Assembly (NCBI GenBank): GCA_029060215.1
Contig: JAIDUK010000005.1
Coordinates: 1-64,000, forward strand
Source: Alistipes sp.
GTDB lineage: Bacteria; Bacteroidota; Bacteroidia; Bacteroidales; Rikenellaceae
Direction of reading: 5' to 3'
Length of the DNA stretch: 64,000 bases
Positions 46,086-55,648 of the stretch are shown here, piece after piece. The stretch's first letter is position 1; each line of letters begins with the position of its first letter. The notes under the pieces were generated by a model. The model was not told the DNA's origin. It worked only from the letters and a program-made list of their open reading frames with translations, and made no database searches. The position numbers and the translations under genes are program-made.

Positions 46086-47096
46086 ATGGTACTTATGAAC
46101 CGAATCCGGAATCTGCTGCTCATGCTCGCCATCGCTGCCGCGGCCACGGCCTGCGACGCATTCCATACGCTCGGCGGCCCGTCGCGCAAGACGGCTCAGG
46201 GCGCACCCTACGAACTGCTGGTCGTCTGCGAGCAAAAGGAATGGAACGGCGAGGCGGGCGACACCCTGCGGGCCGTGCTGACGGCCCCGGTGCCCTATCT
46301 GAACCAGACCGAGCCGAAGTTCGACGTGCTGCGCATCCGCGCGCAGGACTTCACCGGCATGCTGGCCAACCACCGCAACATCCTCAAGGTCAAGATCGAC
46401 CCCACGCTCGACAAGGCCGCCACAGGAGTGGAGTACGACGTCACCGCCTCGCCGCAGATCGTGCTGACGCTGCAAGGTCCCGATGAAAAATCGGTCGTGG
46501 AATACGTCTCGACCTACCGCAACGAAATCGTGGCCGTGCTCGAAGCGGCCGAACGCAACCGGGCGCTGGCCTTTGCCGAAAAGTTCGGAGCCCCCAACGT
46601 CGAAAAGGCCGTCGAACGCACCTTCGGCGTGAAGATGCACGTTCCCAAAGGCTACATACTGGCGGCCGAGCAGCCCGATTTCATCTGGGCCCGCTACGAA
46701 TACCCCACGGCCAGCCAAGGATTTTTCCTCTACTCCTACCCCTACGAGGGCCCTGCCGCCATGTCGGCCGAAGCGCTCATCGAGGCCCGCAACCGTTTCG
46801 CGGCACGCATCCCCGGACCGTCGGACGGCTCCTACATGACCACATCCGAGGTCTTCCCGCCCGACTACCGCATGTTCTACCTCGAAGGACGCCTGTGGTG
46901 CGAACTGCGCGGATTCTGGGACGTGCACGGCGACTACATGGGCGGTCCGTTCGTGAGCTACACGACCATCGACACCCGGACCAACCGGGTCTTCACGCTC
47001 GACGGCTACGTCTACTCGCCCAAGCTGCACAAACGCAACTTCGTGCGCGGCGTGGAACACCTGCTCTACGGAGTGAAGTTCCCGGACCGACAATAA
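46086..47096 (+). CDS. DUF4837-like lipoprotein
   Basis: Lipobox AAATACDAF; APYELLVVCEQKEWNGEAGDTLRAVL; ORF start may be 46095. Confidence 0.8.
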   Translation: MVLMNRIRNLLLMLAIAAAATACDAFHTLGGPSRKTAQGAPYELLVVCEQKEWNGEAGDTLRAVLTAPVPYLNQTEPKFDVLRIRAQDFTGMLANHRNILKVKIDPTLDKAATGVEYDVTASPQIVLTLQGPDEKSVVEYVSTYRNEIVAVLEAAERNRALAFAEKFGAPNVEKAVERTFGVKMHVPKGYILAAEQPDFIWARYEYPTASQGFFLYSYPYEGPAAMSAEALIEARNRFAARIPGPSDGSYMTTSEVFPPDYRMFYLEGRLWCELRGFWDVHGDYMGGPFVSYTTIDTRTNRVFTLDGYVYSPKLHKRNFVRGVEHLLYGVKFPDRQ

Positions 47097-47172
47097 CGCC
47101 CTGCTCCCCGGCCAGCCCTGCCGATCCGCCGACCGGCAGGCACGGGGCGGCCCCGACCCTGAAGAAACCGAC

Positions 47173-48603
47173 ATGTTGCAGATTCTGAGCACGATTTTTC
47201 TGGTCGTCTATTCGCTGACGATCGTCGGCGTGGTGCTGGTCATCATCACCGACAACCGCAACCCGCTGAAGACCCTGCCGTGGATTCTGGTGCTGGTGCT
47301 GGCACCGGGCGCCGGGCTGGCGGCCTATTTCTTCTTCGGGCAGAATCTCTCCAAGCGCCGGATCATCTCGCACCGCACCCGCAAACGGATCACCACCCGT
47401 TTGGAAGCCAGCGACACGGCAGGCGCTCCGGGCATCCCGGCGCAATGGCACCCGCTGGCGCGGCTGCTCGGCCGCACGGCGCTCGCCGCACCCCTCTACG
47501 GCAGCCGGCTGACCCCCTATGCCGACGGGAAATCGAAGATGGAAGCGCTGCTCGAAGCCATCGCCGGAGCCCGCCGCCACATCCACATCCAATACTATAT
47601 TTTCAGCGACGACGCAACGGGCCGCAGGCTGCGCGACGCCCTCGCGGCCAAGGCACGCGAAGGGGTCGAAGTGCGGATTCTCTACGACGACGTGGGTTGC
47701 GCCCGGGTGAAAAAAGCCTTCTTCGAGGGGATGCGGGCCGAGGGAATCGAAGTCTATTCGTTCCTGCATGTGAAGTTCCCGCGTTTCACGAGCAAGGTCA
47801 ACTACCGCAACCACCGCAAAATAGCGGTCATCGACGGCCGGGTGGGATTCGTCGGCGGGATGAACGTGGCCGACCGCTATGTGCTGGGCATCGACCGCGG
47901 CCGCGCCGCGCGCGGCGTGTGGCGCGACACCCATGTACGGATCGAAGGAAGCGGCGTCGCAGGATTGCAAGCCTCGTTTCTGAGCGACTGGTCGGCCACG
48001 ACCAAGCGGATCGTCGGGGGCGAGACCTATTTCCCGGTCCACGAACGGCTGGCCGGCAACGCCTTGCAGATACTCCCCAGCGGGCCGCTGGGCAAATGGC
48101 GCACCCTGCTGCAAGCCGTCGAATACGCCGTTTCGCGGGCGGCGCGGCGCGTGTGGATCGAAACGCCCTACTATCTGCCTTCGGAGACGCTGAATGCGGC
48201 CTTGCAGGAAGCGGCCTTGGCAGGCATCGACGTGCGGCTGATGCTGCCCGAGCGCTCCGATTCGCGGGTGGTCGATCTGGCGAGCCACTCCTATCTGGAC
48301 GACATGATGCAGGCCGGGGTGCAGATCGCGTTCTACACCCCCGGATTCCTGCACTCCAAACTGCTGCTTATCGACGACGACCTGACCGTAGTCGGCTCGG
48401 CCAACATGGATTTCCGCAGTTTCGAACACAATTTCGAGGTGAACGCATTCGTCTACGACCCTGCTTTCAATGCCCGCATGGCAGCCCTCTACGAAGAAGA
48501 TCTGCGCCGCTGCCGGCCATCGACGCCCGGCGAGTGGTTCCACCGCCCGCGCACCCGCCGCTGGGCCGAATCGTTCATGCGGATCTTCTCGCCGCTGCTT
48601 TAA
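47173..48603 (+). CDS. cls: Cardiolipin synthase
   Basis: Two HxK(x4)D motifs: NHRKIAVIDGRVGFVGGMNV and HSKLLLIDDDLTVVGSANMDFRS. Confidence 0.95.
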   Translation: MLQILSTIFLVVYSLTIVGVVLVIITDNRNPLKTLPWILVLVLAPGAGLAAYFFFGQNLSKRRIISHRTRKRITTRLEASDTAGAPGIPAQWHPLARLLGRTALAAPLYGSRLTPYADGKSKMEALLEAIAGARRHIHIQYYIFSDDATGRRLRDALAAKAREGVEVRILYDDVGCARVKKAFFEGMRAEGIEVYSFLHVKFPRFTSKVNYRNHRKIAVIDGRVGFVGGMNVADRYVLGIDRGRAARGVWRDTHVRIEGSGVAGLQASFLSDWSATTKRIVGGETYFPVHERLAGNALQILPSGPLGKWRTLLQAVEYAVSRAARRVWIETPYYLPSETLNAALQEAALAGIDVRLMLPERSDSRVVDLASHSYLDDMMQAGVQIAFYTPGFLHSKLLLIDDDLTVVGSANMDFRSFEHNFEVNAFVYDPAFNARMAALYEEDLRRCRPSTPGEWFHRPRTRRWAESFMRIFSPLL

Positions 48604-48608
48604 GATAA

Positions 48609-48702
48609 GGTGAAAAGTGAAAGGTGAAAGGTGAAAAGTGAGAGGCAAGAACAAAGTTTCATCGATGCCCCCTTTTCACCTTTCACTTTCTGCTTTTCAC
48701 TT
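48609..48702. repeat. Inverted heptad repeat between convergent cls and rsh
   Basis: GGTGAAA AGTGAAA GGTGAAA GGTGAAA AGTGAGA (48609-48643) versus CCTTTTCACCTTTCACTTTCTGCTTTTCACTT (48671-48702). Confidence 0.8.
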
Positions 48703-50896
48703 AATTAATCCGATAGGCTCGCTGAACGCCCTTGATCCGCATGATGGAATGGATGAGCGTGTCGACGACCCCGGTTCCGGGCACCTCGACGGAGACGGTG
48801 CCGGAGACGCACCCGCCCGCAGCGGTGTCGAAATTGATGGACCGAATATTGAGTTTCAACTCGCGGCTGATGGTCTCGGTGATATGGTTGGCCATGCCGG
48901 TAGTGTCGGCGGCGACGATGCGGATGGTGACGCGGAATGCCCCGGCGGCCGACTGCCGCCACCGGGCCTCGATGATGCGGTAGGGATAGTTCTCGCGCAT
49001 GCGCCGGGCGTTGGGACAATCGGTGCGATGGATGGTGATGCCGGAATTGATGGTGACGAACCCGAAGACGTCGTCGCCCTTGATGGGGTTGCAGCAGCGA
49101 GCGAGCTTGTACTGGATTTTGGAGATGTCGTCGTCGATGATCAAAGCGTCCTGCGGAGCGGCGGTCTCGCGCGCAGCGTAACTCTTCTGCCGCTCGGCTT
49201 CGGCCGCAGCGGCCCGGCGCTCCTCGGCGGCCTCGCCCGAGAGGTGGCGCGAGAGAATCTCCTTGATGGATGCGAAATCGACCTTCTGCGTAGCGATCAG
49301 GGCGTAGACCTCGGTGCCGAGCCGGAGCTTGAAATACTTGCCCAGATAAGCCACCGCCTCGTCGATGGTGAGGGCCATTTTCCAATTCTTGAGTTTGCGC
49401 TCCAACTCCTCGCGCCCCATGCGGGTATGCTTGGCTTGCTCCTCGCGCAAGAACGACTTGATCTTGTTGCGCGCCTTGGAAGTGACGACCACCGAGAGCC
49501 AGTCGGCCTTGGGCGTCTGGTTCTTCTGGGTCTGGATCTCGACGATGTCGCCGTTGTGCAACACGTCGCGGATGGACGCGGCCCGGCCGTTGACCTTGCC
49601 GCCCACGCAAGTAGCGCCGAGCGAAGTGTGGATGTCGAAAGCGAAATCGAGCAGCGCAGCCCCCTCGGGCAACTTGCGCAAATCGCCGTTGGGCGTGAAG
49701 ACGAAGATCTCGCCCGACGCGGGTTTGGCGTCGAAACGCTGGGCGAGCGAATGGGTGGTATCCTCCATCAACTCGCGCAAGCGCCCGAGCCACATCTCGC
49801 TGGTGCGGGCGCCCTGATTGACCCCCTTGTAACGCCAGTGGGCCGCGATGCCGCGCTCGGCGACGGCGTCCATGCGCTCGGTGCGGATCTGCACCTCGAC
49901 CCACCGCCCCTCGGCCGAGACGGTGGTGTGGAGCGACTCGTAACCGTTGGACTTGGGAATCGAAATCCAGTCGCGCATGCGCTTGGGGTTGGGCGTATAG
50001 AAATCGGTGACGACCGAATAGGCGGTCCAGCACTGGGGCTTCTCCTCCTCGCGCGGACAATCGATGATGATGCGCAGGGCGAAGATGTCGTAGACCCCCT
50101 CGAAAGGCACGTGCTGCTTCTGCATCTTGGTCCAGATGGAGAAGATGGACTTGGTGCGGCTCTTGATATGGTACCTGATGCCGAGTTTTTGCAGACGCTC
50201 CTCGACGGGGACGAGGAACCGCGCGATGAAAGCCCGCCGCTCGTCGGCGCTCTCCTCGAGCTTGGCGACGATATGCTCGTAACCCTTGGGCTCGAGGTAC
50301 TTGAGGGCGATGTCCTCCAACTCGCTCTTGATGCTGTAGAGCCCCAGCTTGTGGGCGATCTGCGCATAGAGGTTCATGGCCTCCCAACTCTTCTTGCGCC
50401 GCTTCTCGCGCGGGAAGATGTCGAGCGACCGCATGACCTCGAGCCGGTCGGCGAGCTTGATGAGGATCACGCGCGGATCCTCGGAGTAGCTGACGATCAG
50501 GTCGCGGAAATTGTCGGCCTGCTCCTTGGCGACCTTGAGCCTGAGGGCCGAGATGTTGGCCAACCCGACAGTGATGCCGACGACCTGCTCGCCGAAGCGG
50601 GCGCGGATATCGGCCGTGAGGGCGAGGAACTCCTCGGCGGGCAGCCGCTTGTGGGCCAAACGCACGACGTCGTGGAGAATCGAAGCGACGGCGGAATTGC
50701 GCCCCAAACCGACCTCGGAGATGACGATCGACGCCACAGCCACGGCGTGGTCGAGCATGGGCGCCCCGTTGTAACGCACCTCGCCGTCGAGCCGCTCCGA
50801 AGCCCAAGCCAGCGCCTCGTCGACGGCCTGCTGCGTCTGCACGGAAAAATTGCTCCGCACCGTAGCGCGGAATTGCTCGTAACGCGAAAAATCCAT
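48701..50896 (-). CDS. rsh: Bifunctional (p)ppGpp synthetase/hydrolase, RelA/SpoT family
   Basis: HD domain (NSAVASILHDVVRLAHKR), synthetase (GVYDIFALRIIID...NGYESLHTTV), TGS (VFTPNGDLRKLPEGAALLDFAFDIHTSLG), ACT domains. Confidence 0.96.
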   Translation of the reverse strand: MDFSRYEQFRATVRSNFSVQTQQAVDEALAWASERLDGEVRYNGAPMLDHAVAVASIVISEVGLGRNSAVASILHDVVRLAHKRLPAEEFLALTADIRARFGEQVVGITVGLANISALRLKVAKEQADNFRDLIVSYSEDPRVILIKLADRLEVMRSLDIFPREKRRKKSWEAMNLYAQIAHKLGLYSIKSELEDIALKYLEPKGYEHIVAKLEESADERRAFIARFLVPVEERLQKLGIRYHIKSRTKSIFSIWTKMQKQHVPFEGVYDIFALRIIIDCPREEEKPQCWTAYSVVTDFYTPNPKRMRDWISIPKSNGYESLHTTVSAEGRWVEVQIRTERMDAVAERGIAAHWRYKGVNQGARTSEMWLGRLRELMEDTTHSLAQRFDAKPASGEIFVFTPNGDLRKLPEGAALLDFAFDIHTSLGATCVGGKVNGRAASIRDVLHNGDIVEIQTQKNQTPKADWLSVVVTSKARNKIKSFLREEQAKHTRMGREELERKLKNWKMALTIDEAVAYLGKYFKLRLGTEVYALIATQKVDFASIKEILSRHLSGEAAEERRAAAAEAERQKSYAARETAAPQDALIIDDDISKIQYKLARCCNPIKGDDVFGFVTINSGITIHRTDCPNARRMRENYPYRIIEARWRQSAAGAFRVTIRIVAADTTGMANHITETISRELKLNIRSINFDTAAGGCVSGTVSVEVPGTGVVDTLIHSIMRIKGVQRAYRIN

Positions 50897-50948
50897 ATCC
50901 CTAACCGTATTTAACCCCGCGCCGCCCCCTGCGGGAAAGGCGCATTTG

Positions 50949-51027
50949 CAAAGATACGAATAAGCCGAATACAAAACCAAACTTGTTTGGATTTTGTTGA
51001 AGCGGGAGTATCTTCGGCACAGCCGAA
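50949..51027 (-). repeat. Two-hairpin promoter cassette, copy A (rsh)
   Basis: Minus strand TTCGGC-TGT-GCCGAA GATACTCCCG ... ACAAAATCCAAACAAGTTTGGTTTTGT ... GCTTATTCGTATCTTTG. Confidence 0.8.
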
Positions 51028-51077
51028 ATACGAAAAAAATCCCTACATTTGGCACCGGAACCCCAACCCCCGCACGC

Positions 51078-51731
51078 ATGAAAAAACAACCGATCTACGT
51101 ACCGACCACAGGCGAAGAAATCGCCAACAGCATCAGCCACGGCGCGATGTCGCTGCTGACGCTCATGGCCCTGCCCTTTGCGGCGGTATGGGCCTACACG
51201 CATGCCGCAGCACCCGTGGCGGGGGCAGTGTCGGTGAGCATCTTCGCAATGTCGATCTTCCTGATGTTTCTGGCCTCGACGCTCTACCACTCGATGAACC
51301 CCCGCTCGCGCCACAAGGAGATATTCCATATCTTGGACCACATATTCATCTATGTAGCCATAGCCGGAAGCTACACCCCCATAGCCATAGCGGTGATCGG
51401 GGGCTGGCAAGGGATCTTCATCACGGCGCTGCAATGGGCCATGGTGCTCTTCGGCATATTCTACAAATCGCTGTCGCGGCGCTCGATACCGGCCGTGAGC
51501 CTGACGATCTATCTGGTGATGGGCTGGACGATCGTCTTCTTCATGCCGCTGTTCGTGCGCCATGCGTCGGTGCAGCTGCTGGTGCTGATCGCCGCGGGCG
51601 GCATATGCTACACCTTGGGAGCGTGGTTCTACGCCCGCAAGGGATTCCGCTACCACCACATGGTCTGGCACCTGCTGATCGATGCGGCGGTGGTATGCCA
51701 CTTCACGGGAATCGTCTTCTACCTCTACTGA
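51078..51731 (+). CDS. Hemolysin III family membrane protein
   Basis: GEEIANSISHGAMSLL...LASTLYHSM...RHKEIFHILDHIFIYVAIAGSYTP. Confidence 0.93.
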   Translation: MKKQPIYVPTTGEEIANSISHGAMSLLTLMALPFAAVWAYTHAAAPVAGAVSVSIFAMSIFLMFLASTLYHSMNPRSRHKEIFHILDHIFIYVAIAGSYTPIAIAVIGGWQGIFITALQWAMVLFGIFYKSLSRRSIPAVSLTIYLVMGWTIVFFMPLFVRHASVQLLVLIAAGGICYTLGAWFYARKGFRYHHMVWHLLIDAAVVCHFTGIVFYLY

Positions 51732-51779
51732 ACCGCCGGGCCGACTCGCCGCGGCTTGGAAAGGAGAGCGGAATGTTAC

Positions 51780-52690
51780 AACATTCCGCAAGATTGCCAC
51801 GTCGCTGCACTCCTCGCAATGACGATGCCGGGAAACAGATTCTTCGCTGCGCTCAGAATGACATAGCTGGCTGGACTCCTCAGAATGACAGAGGGCAGCA
51901 ATATGTCATGTTGAACGTAGTGAAACATCTGTGGACATTGGATTCTTGACTGCGTTGCGCTTGCCGGCTTCCTCAGAATGATGGTCAGGCGGTCGGATGG
52001 CGGTGGGTTTTGTTCGGATTGCCACGCTCGTTATACTCGCTCGCAATGACACAGAGCGGCAGTATGTCATGTTGAACGTAGTGAAACATCTGTATAGTTT
52101 GTTCGGTTATAGATTCTTCGCTGACGCTCAGAATGACGTAGTGAGTTGGGCTCCTCAGAATGACAAAAGGCAAGTATGTCATTCTGAACGAAGTGAAGAA
52201 TCTGTTTTGTTGGAAAAACCAGATTCTTCGTCGCCTGCGGCTCCTCAGAATGACAAGAGAGGGCTCCTTAGAATGGCAAGAGCGGGTTTCTCAGAATGAC
52301 AGAGGGCAGCAATATGTCATGTTGAACGTAGTGAAACATCTATGGACATTGGATTCTTGACTGCGTTGCGCTTGTTTCCCTCCTCCTTACATGGCATAGC
52401 CTGCAAGCAGTTTCTGCTTATGCTTCGTTCGTCGGTTCCTGCGCTCAGAATGAAAAGACAATGAATAGTGCATAGTGAATAATGAATAGTTATTCCGAAG
52501 CAGAATTATTCTCTATTCATTATTCATTGATGCATTTTTGCGCGGTGCCCGGCTCGCGCTTATCAGCGCGACCGCCCCAGCCGGGCCCGCGAGGGGAAGC
52601 GGCAGATGTCATTCTGAACGAAGTGAAGAATCTGCTTTGTTGAAAAACGGATTCTTTGTCGTCTACGGCTCCTCAAAATGACGGTGAGCG
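51780..52690. repeat. Mosaic of dispersed intergenic repeats (TGTCATTCTGAACGAAGTGAAGAATCTG family)
   Basis: 84-bp near-identical copies at 51881-51964 and 52291-52374; further units at 52075, 52177-52255 and 52607-52682; many CTCAGAATGACA ends. Confidence 0.85.
52461..52540. repeat. Inverted heptad repeat, ATGAATA type
   Basis: ATGAATA GTGCATA GTGAATA ATGAATA GTTATTC ... CTATTCATTATTCATTGATGCAT. Confidence 0.75.
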
Positions 52691-52761
52691 AGACTGGCGA
52701 TACCGGTACCGGCAGGCGATTTTTCACCGAACTCGGGACGACGACAGTCGAGCACAAAAAA

Positions 52762-52797
52762 AAAGGTCCGGCTACCCGATGCGGAAGCCGGACCTTT
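52762..52797 (-). terminator. Intrinsic terminator of the MFS gene
   Basis: AAAGGTCCGGCT...AGCCGGACCTTT; long T-run on the minus strand. Confidence 0.75.
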
Positions 52798-52815
52798 CGA
52801 TGAACCGTATATAGG

Positions 52816-54162
52816 CTACTCGTCGACGGGAATGTCTGTATTGACATTCTTGCAACCGACCAAAGCATAATAAAGCAAGTAGGCCAACCCCGCGACGATG
52901 ACCCAATAACTGGTCATGTACCCGGCTTTGTCGGCCACGAACTGCTGGAAGAGCGGCAGCACGCCCCCGCCGACGACCATCATCATGAAGATGCCCGAAG
53001 CCTGAGCGGTATATTTGCCGAGCCCCTCGACCGCGAGGTTGAAGATGCCGCCCCACATGACCGAAGTGCAAAGGCCGCAGAGCACGAGCAACAACGCGCT
53101 GACGGGCACCTGCTCCATCTGGAAACCGTGGCCGACGCTGTAACCCGGCATGGCGACGGTGATCTGCTTGGGGATGAAGATGGCCGCCACAACGAAGAGG
53201 ATGGCCGTCGCCGACACGACGATGAGCTGCACCCGGCTGGAGACCTTGCCGCTGATGAGGCTGCTGAGCGAACGCCCTACGAGCATCAGCAACCAATAGA
53301 CGGCGGCGATGGCCCCGCCGATGGCCGCGCCGTTCAACAAGAGCCCAGCCCCGCGCGACGAACTGTCGGCGAGGTAGAAATTGAGCGTACCGGGGATGCC
53401 GACCTCGACGCCGACGTAGACGAAGATACCGACGACACCCAACACCGTATGGCGGAAATTCCACGGGCTGTAAGCAGCCTTCTCCTGCTTCCCGGCCGAA
53501 CGGCGCAGATGCGGTTCGGGGATGGCGACGAAGGCGATGACGAGAGACGCGACGGCGAAGACGCCCATGGCGAGGAACAGCAACGACGTGACGTCGCCCA
53601 TGGTGGTCTGCGCGGTGACAGTACCGATCAACGCCCCGACGAAAAGCGGAGTGAGCGTACCGGACAACGAATTGAAGGTGCTGCCGAACTGGAGCAGCTG
53701 GTTGCCGCGGTCGCCGCCGCCGCCCAAGGTATTGAGCATGGGGTTGACGACCGTATTGAGCATGCAGACGGAGAATCCGCAGATGAAGGCGCCCAAGAGG
53801 TAGATGATGAAATTGAGGTGGATGATGAACTTATCCATGGTGAAGAGGACCGTACCGGTGCCCCAGCGGCTGGAGAGATACTGAGTGAAGAGCCCGGCGA
53901 TGCCGACGACCATGGCGATGAGCGAAGTCTTCTTGTAACCGATCCGCGTAATCATGCGACCGGCCGGAATACCCATGAAGAGGTAAGCCAGAAAATTCAT
54001 CATGTTACCCATCATGCCGAGGGTATTGGAACCCTCGTAGGCGTTGCGCCAAATGGTGCCGATAGGCGCGGCCAGATTGGTCACGAACGAAATCATCGCG
54101 AAGAGAAAGAACATCGTGACGACGGGGACCACGGGAAGTTTGTAACGGTTGTTCTGTTCCAT
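52816..54162 (-). CDS. MFS transporter (sugar permease, FucP/GluP-like)
   Basis: 12-TM hydrophobic profile; FAMISFVTNLAAPIGTIW, NFLAYLFMGIPAGRMITRIGYKKT. Confidence 0.85.
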   Translation of the reverse strand: MEQNNRYKLPVVPVVTMFFLFAMISFVTNLAAPIGTIWRNAYEGSNTLGMMGNMMNFLAYLFMGIPAGRMITRIGYKKTSLIAMVVGIAGLFTQYLSSRWGTGTVLFTMDKFIIHLNFIIYLLGAFICGFSVCMLNTVVNPMLNTLGGGGDRGNQLLQFGSTFNSLSGTLTPLFVGALIGTVTAQTTMGDVTSLLFLAMGVFAVASLVIAFVAIPEPHLRRSAGKQEKAAYSPWNFRHTVLGVVGIFVYVGVEVGIPGTLNFYLADSSSRGAGLLLNGAAIGGAIAAVYWLLMLVGRSLSSLISGKVSSRVQLIVVSATAILFVVAAIFIPKQITVAMPGYSVGHGFQMEQVPVSALLLVLCGLCTSVMWGGIFNLAVEGLGKYTAQASGIFMMMVVGGGVLPLFQQFVADKAGYMTSYWVIVAGLAYLLYYALVGCKNVNTDIPVDE

Positions 54163-54198
54163 AAAAAGTTTATCGTGTAGTTTTGTTTCGGAATTTCG

Positions 54199-55188
54199 CT
54201 ATTGGTCCCGCTCGCCGACATAGGCGCAAAGCTCGATCAAAGCCGTCTTGCAATCCGACGGCTCGAACTCGGAGAGGAGCTCGATGGCCTGCGAAAGGTA
54301 ACTGCGCATGATGCCGATAGCGGAAGTGATGCCGTCCTCGTTCTCGACGATGAGCCGGAGATACTCCATGGCGGCGGGATCCTCGTGGCAGCGGACGAGC
54401 CGCGCGATGACCTCGGCCTGCCGCTCCTCGCCCATACGCTCCAAGACGCAAAGCAGCGGAAGGGTGATCTTGCCCTCGCGCAAATCGTTGTAGGCGGGCT
54501 TGCCCGTCTTGGCGGAAGAAGTGTAGTCGAGGATGTCGTCCTGAATCTGGAAAGCCATGCCCAGCGCCTCGCCGAACTGCCGCATCCGCGCCACCTTGTC
54601 GCGGGTGGCGCCGACGGCCAAAGCCCCGGACGAAGCGCTGACGCCGATCAGGCTGGCGGTCTTCTTATAGACGATATCGAGGTAGCTTTTACGCGTCATG
54701 CTATGCTTGTCGGCGCAATCGCCCTGCAACACCTCGCCCTCGCACAGGGCCGACATGGCCCCGCAGATGTGGGCGACCAGATCGTACTGACCGCTCTGGA
54801 GCCCGAGGTTCATATTGCGAGCCAGAATATAATCGCCCAGAATCACGGCCTTGTGCGACTGCCAGCGGGCGTTGACCGACGGCCGGCCGCGCCGGGTGTC
54901 GGACTCGTCGATGACGTCGTCGTGGATGAGCGACGCGACGTGGATCATCTCCACGAGCATGGCGGCCAAACAAGGCCGACGCCCCAACGACGCACCCCGC
55001 ACGGGCTCGTTCATGGCGGCGGAAAGCATCACCAGCAAAGGCCGGATGCCCTTGCCGCGCGACGAAAGCGCGTACTGCAACATGGAGGAGAGCAACTCCC
55101 CCTCGGCCGTGAACTGACGTTCGATGAACTCGTCGAAAGCCTTCAACTCGGCTTCGACGGGCTTACGGATGATATCGAGTGTAGTCAT
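54199..55188 (-). CDS. Polyprenyl (trans-isoprenyl diphosphate) synthase
   Basis: EMIHVASLIHDDVIDESDTRRGRPSVN and FQIQDDILDYT aspartate-rich motifs. Confidence 0.95.
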   Translation of the reverse strand: MTTLDIIRKPVEAELKAFDEFIERQFTAEGELLSSMLQYALSSRGKGIRPLLVMLSAAMNEPVRGASLGRRPCLAAMLVEMIHVASLIHDDVIDESDTRRGRPSVNARWQSHKAVILGDYILARNMNLGLQSGQYDLVAHICGAMSALCEGEVLQGDCADKHSMTRKSYLDIVYKKTASLIGVSASSGALAVGATRDKVARMRQFGEALGMAFQIQDDILDYTSSAKTGKPAYNDLREGKITLPLLCVLERMGEERQAEVIARLVRCHEDPAAMEYLRLIVENEDGITSAIGIMRSYLSQAIELLSEFEPSDCKTALIELCAYVGERDQ

Positions 55189-55466
55189 GCAAACAAAAAA
55201 AGACGGCGGAACGCCCCCATGCGAACGAAAGATCCTGCCGCAACCGACCCGCACAAAAGATAAACTACGGCAAATATATAAAAAATTTTGCGATTCGGGC
55301 ACGGTAAGCGGCTATTTTTTCGCATGGGCGGCGAACGCATGGGACCCACAATGTAGCATTGCACAGACCAATATGCAAATAAATCGACATCGGGGCCGAC
55401 CGGCTCGGACTTCGGCTCGGACACGCCTGTCCATATTTTGCCGGGCAGGCTTCGTTTTTGCCCTCG

Positions 55467-55541
55467 TTGGCTGCGCCGAAAATACTCCCGTTCGGCAAAA
55501 TGCAAGCGAGTTTGCTTTTGCCCTCGCTTATTCGAACTTTG
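55467..55541 (+). repeat. Two-hairpin promoter cassette, copy B (degenerate -7)
   Basis: TTGGC-TGC-GCCGAA AATACTCCCG TTC GGCAAAATGCAAGCGAGTTTGCTTTTGCC CTCGCTTATTCGAACTTTG. Confidence 0.8.
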
Positions 55542-55614
55542 GCTACGCCGAAGATACTCTCGCTCGACAAAATGCAAGCGAGCTTGCTTTTGCCCTCGCT
55601 TATTCGTATCTTTG
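55538..55614 (+). repeat. Two-hairpin promoter cassette, copy C (upstream of yfhO-like gene)
   Basis: TTTGGC-TAC-GCCGAA GATACTCTCGCTCGACAAAATGCAAGCGAGCTTGCTTTTGCCCTCGCTTATTCGTATCTTTG; 72-bp tandem spacing to copy B. Confidence 0.85.
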
Positions 55615-55648
55615 ACGCCAATAAAGACGCGAACAAAGAACACCCGAA

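Noticed and set aside
48638-50914. Plus-strand 758-aa ORF opposite rsh
   Set aside because: Antisense to a complete RelA/SpoT gene with all expected domains; composition typical of a shadow frame.
51997-52360. ORFs 51997-52299 and 52160-52360
   Set aside because: They lie entirely in intergenic repeats; the similar peptides (ILNEVKNL, MLNVVKHL) come from repeat DNA, not a gene.
55430-55614. Possible CRISPR-like array from the tandem 72-bp repeats
   Set aside because: Only two to three diverged units, no distinct spacers, no cas genes; each unit contains a promoter.
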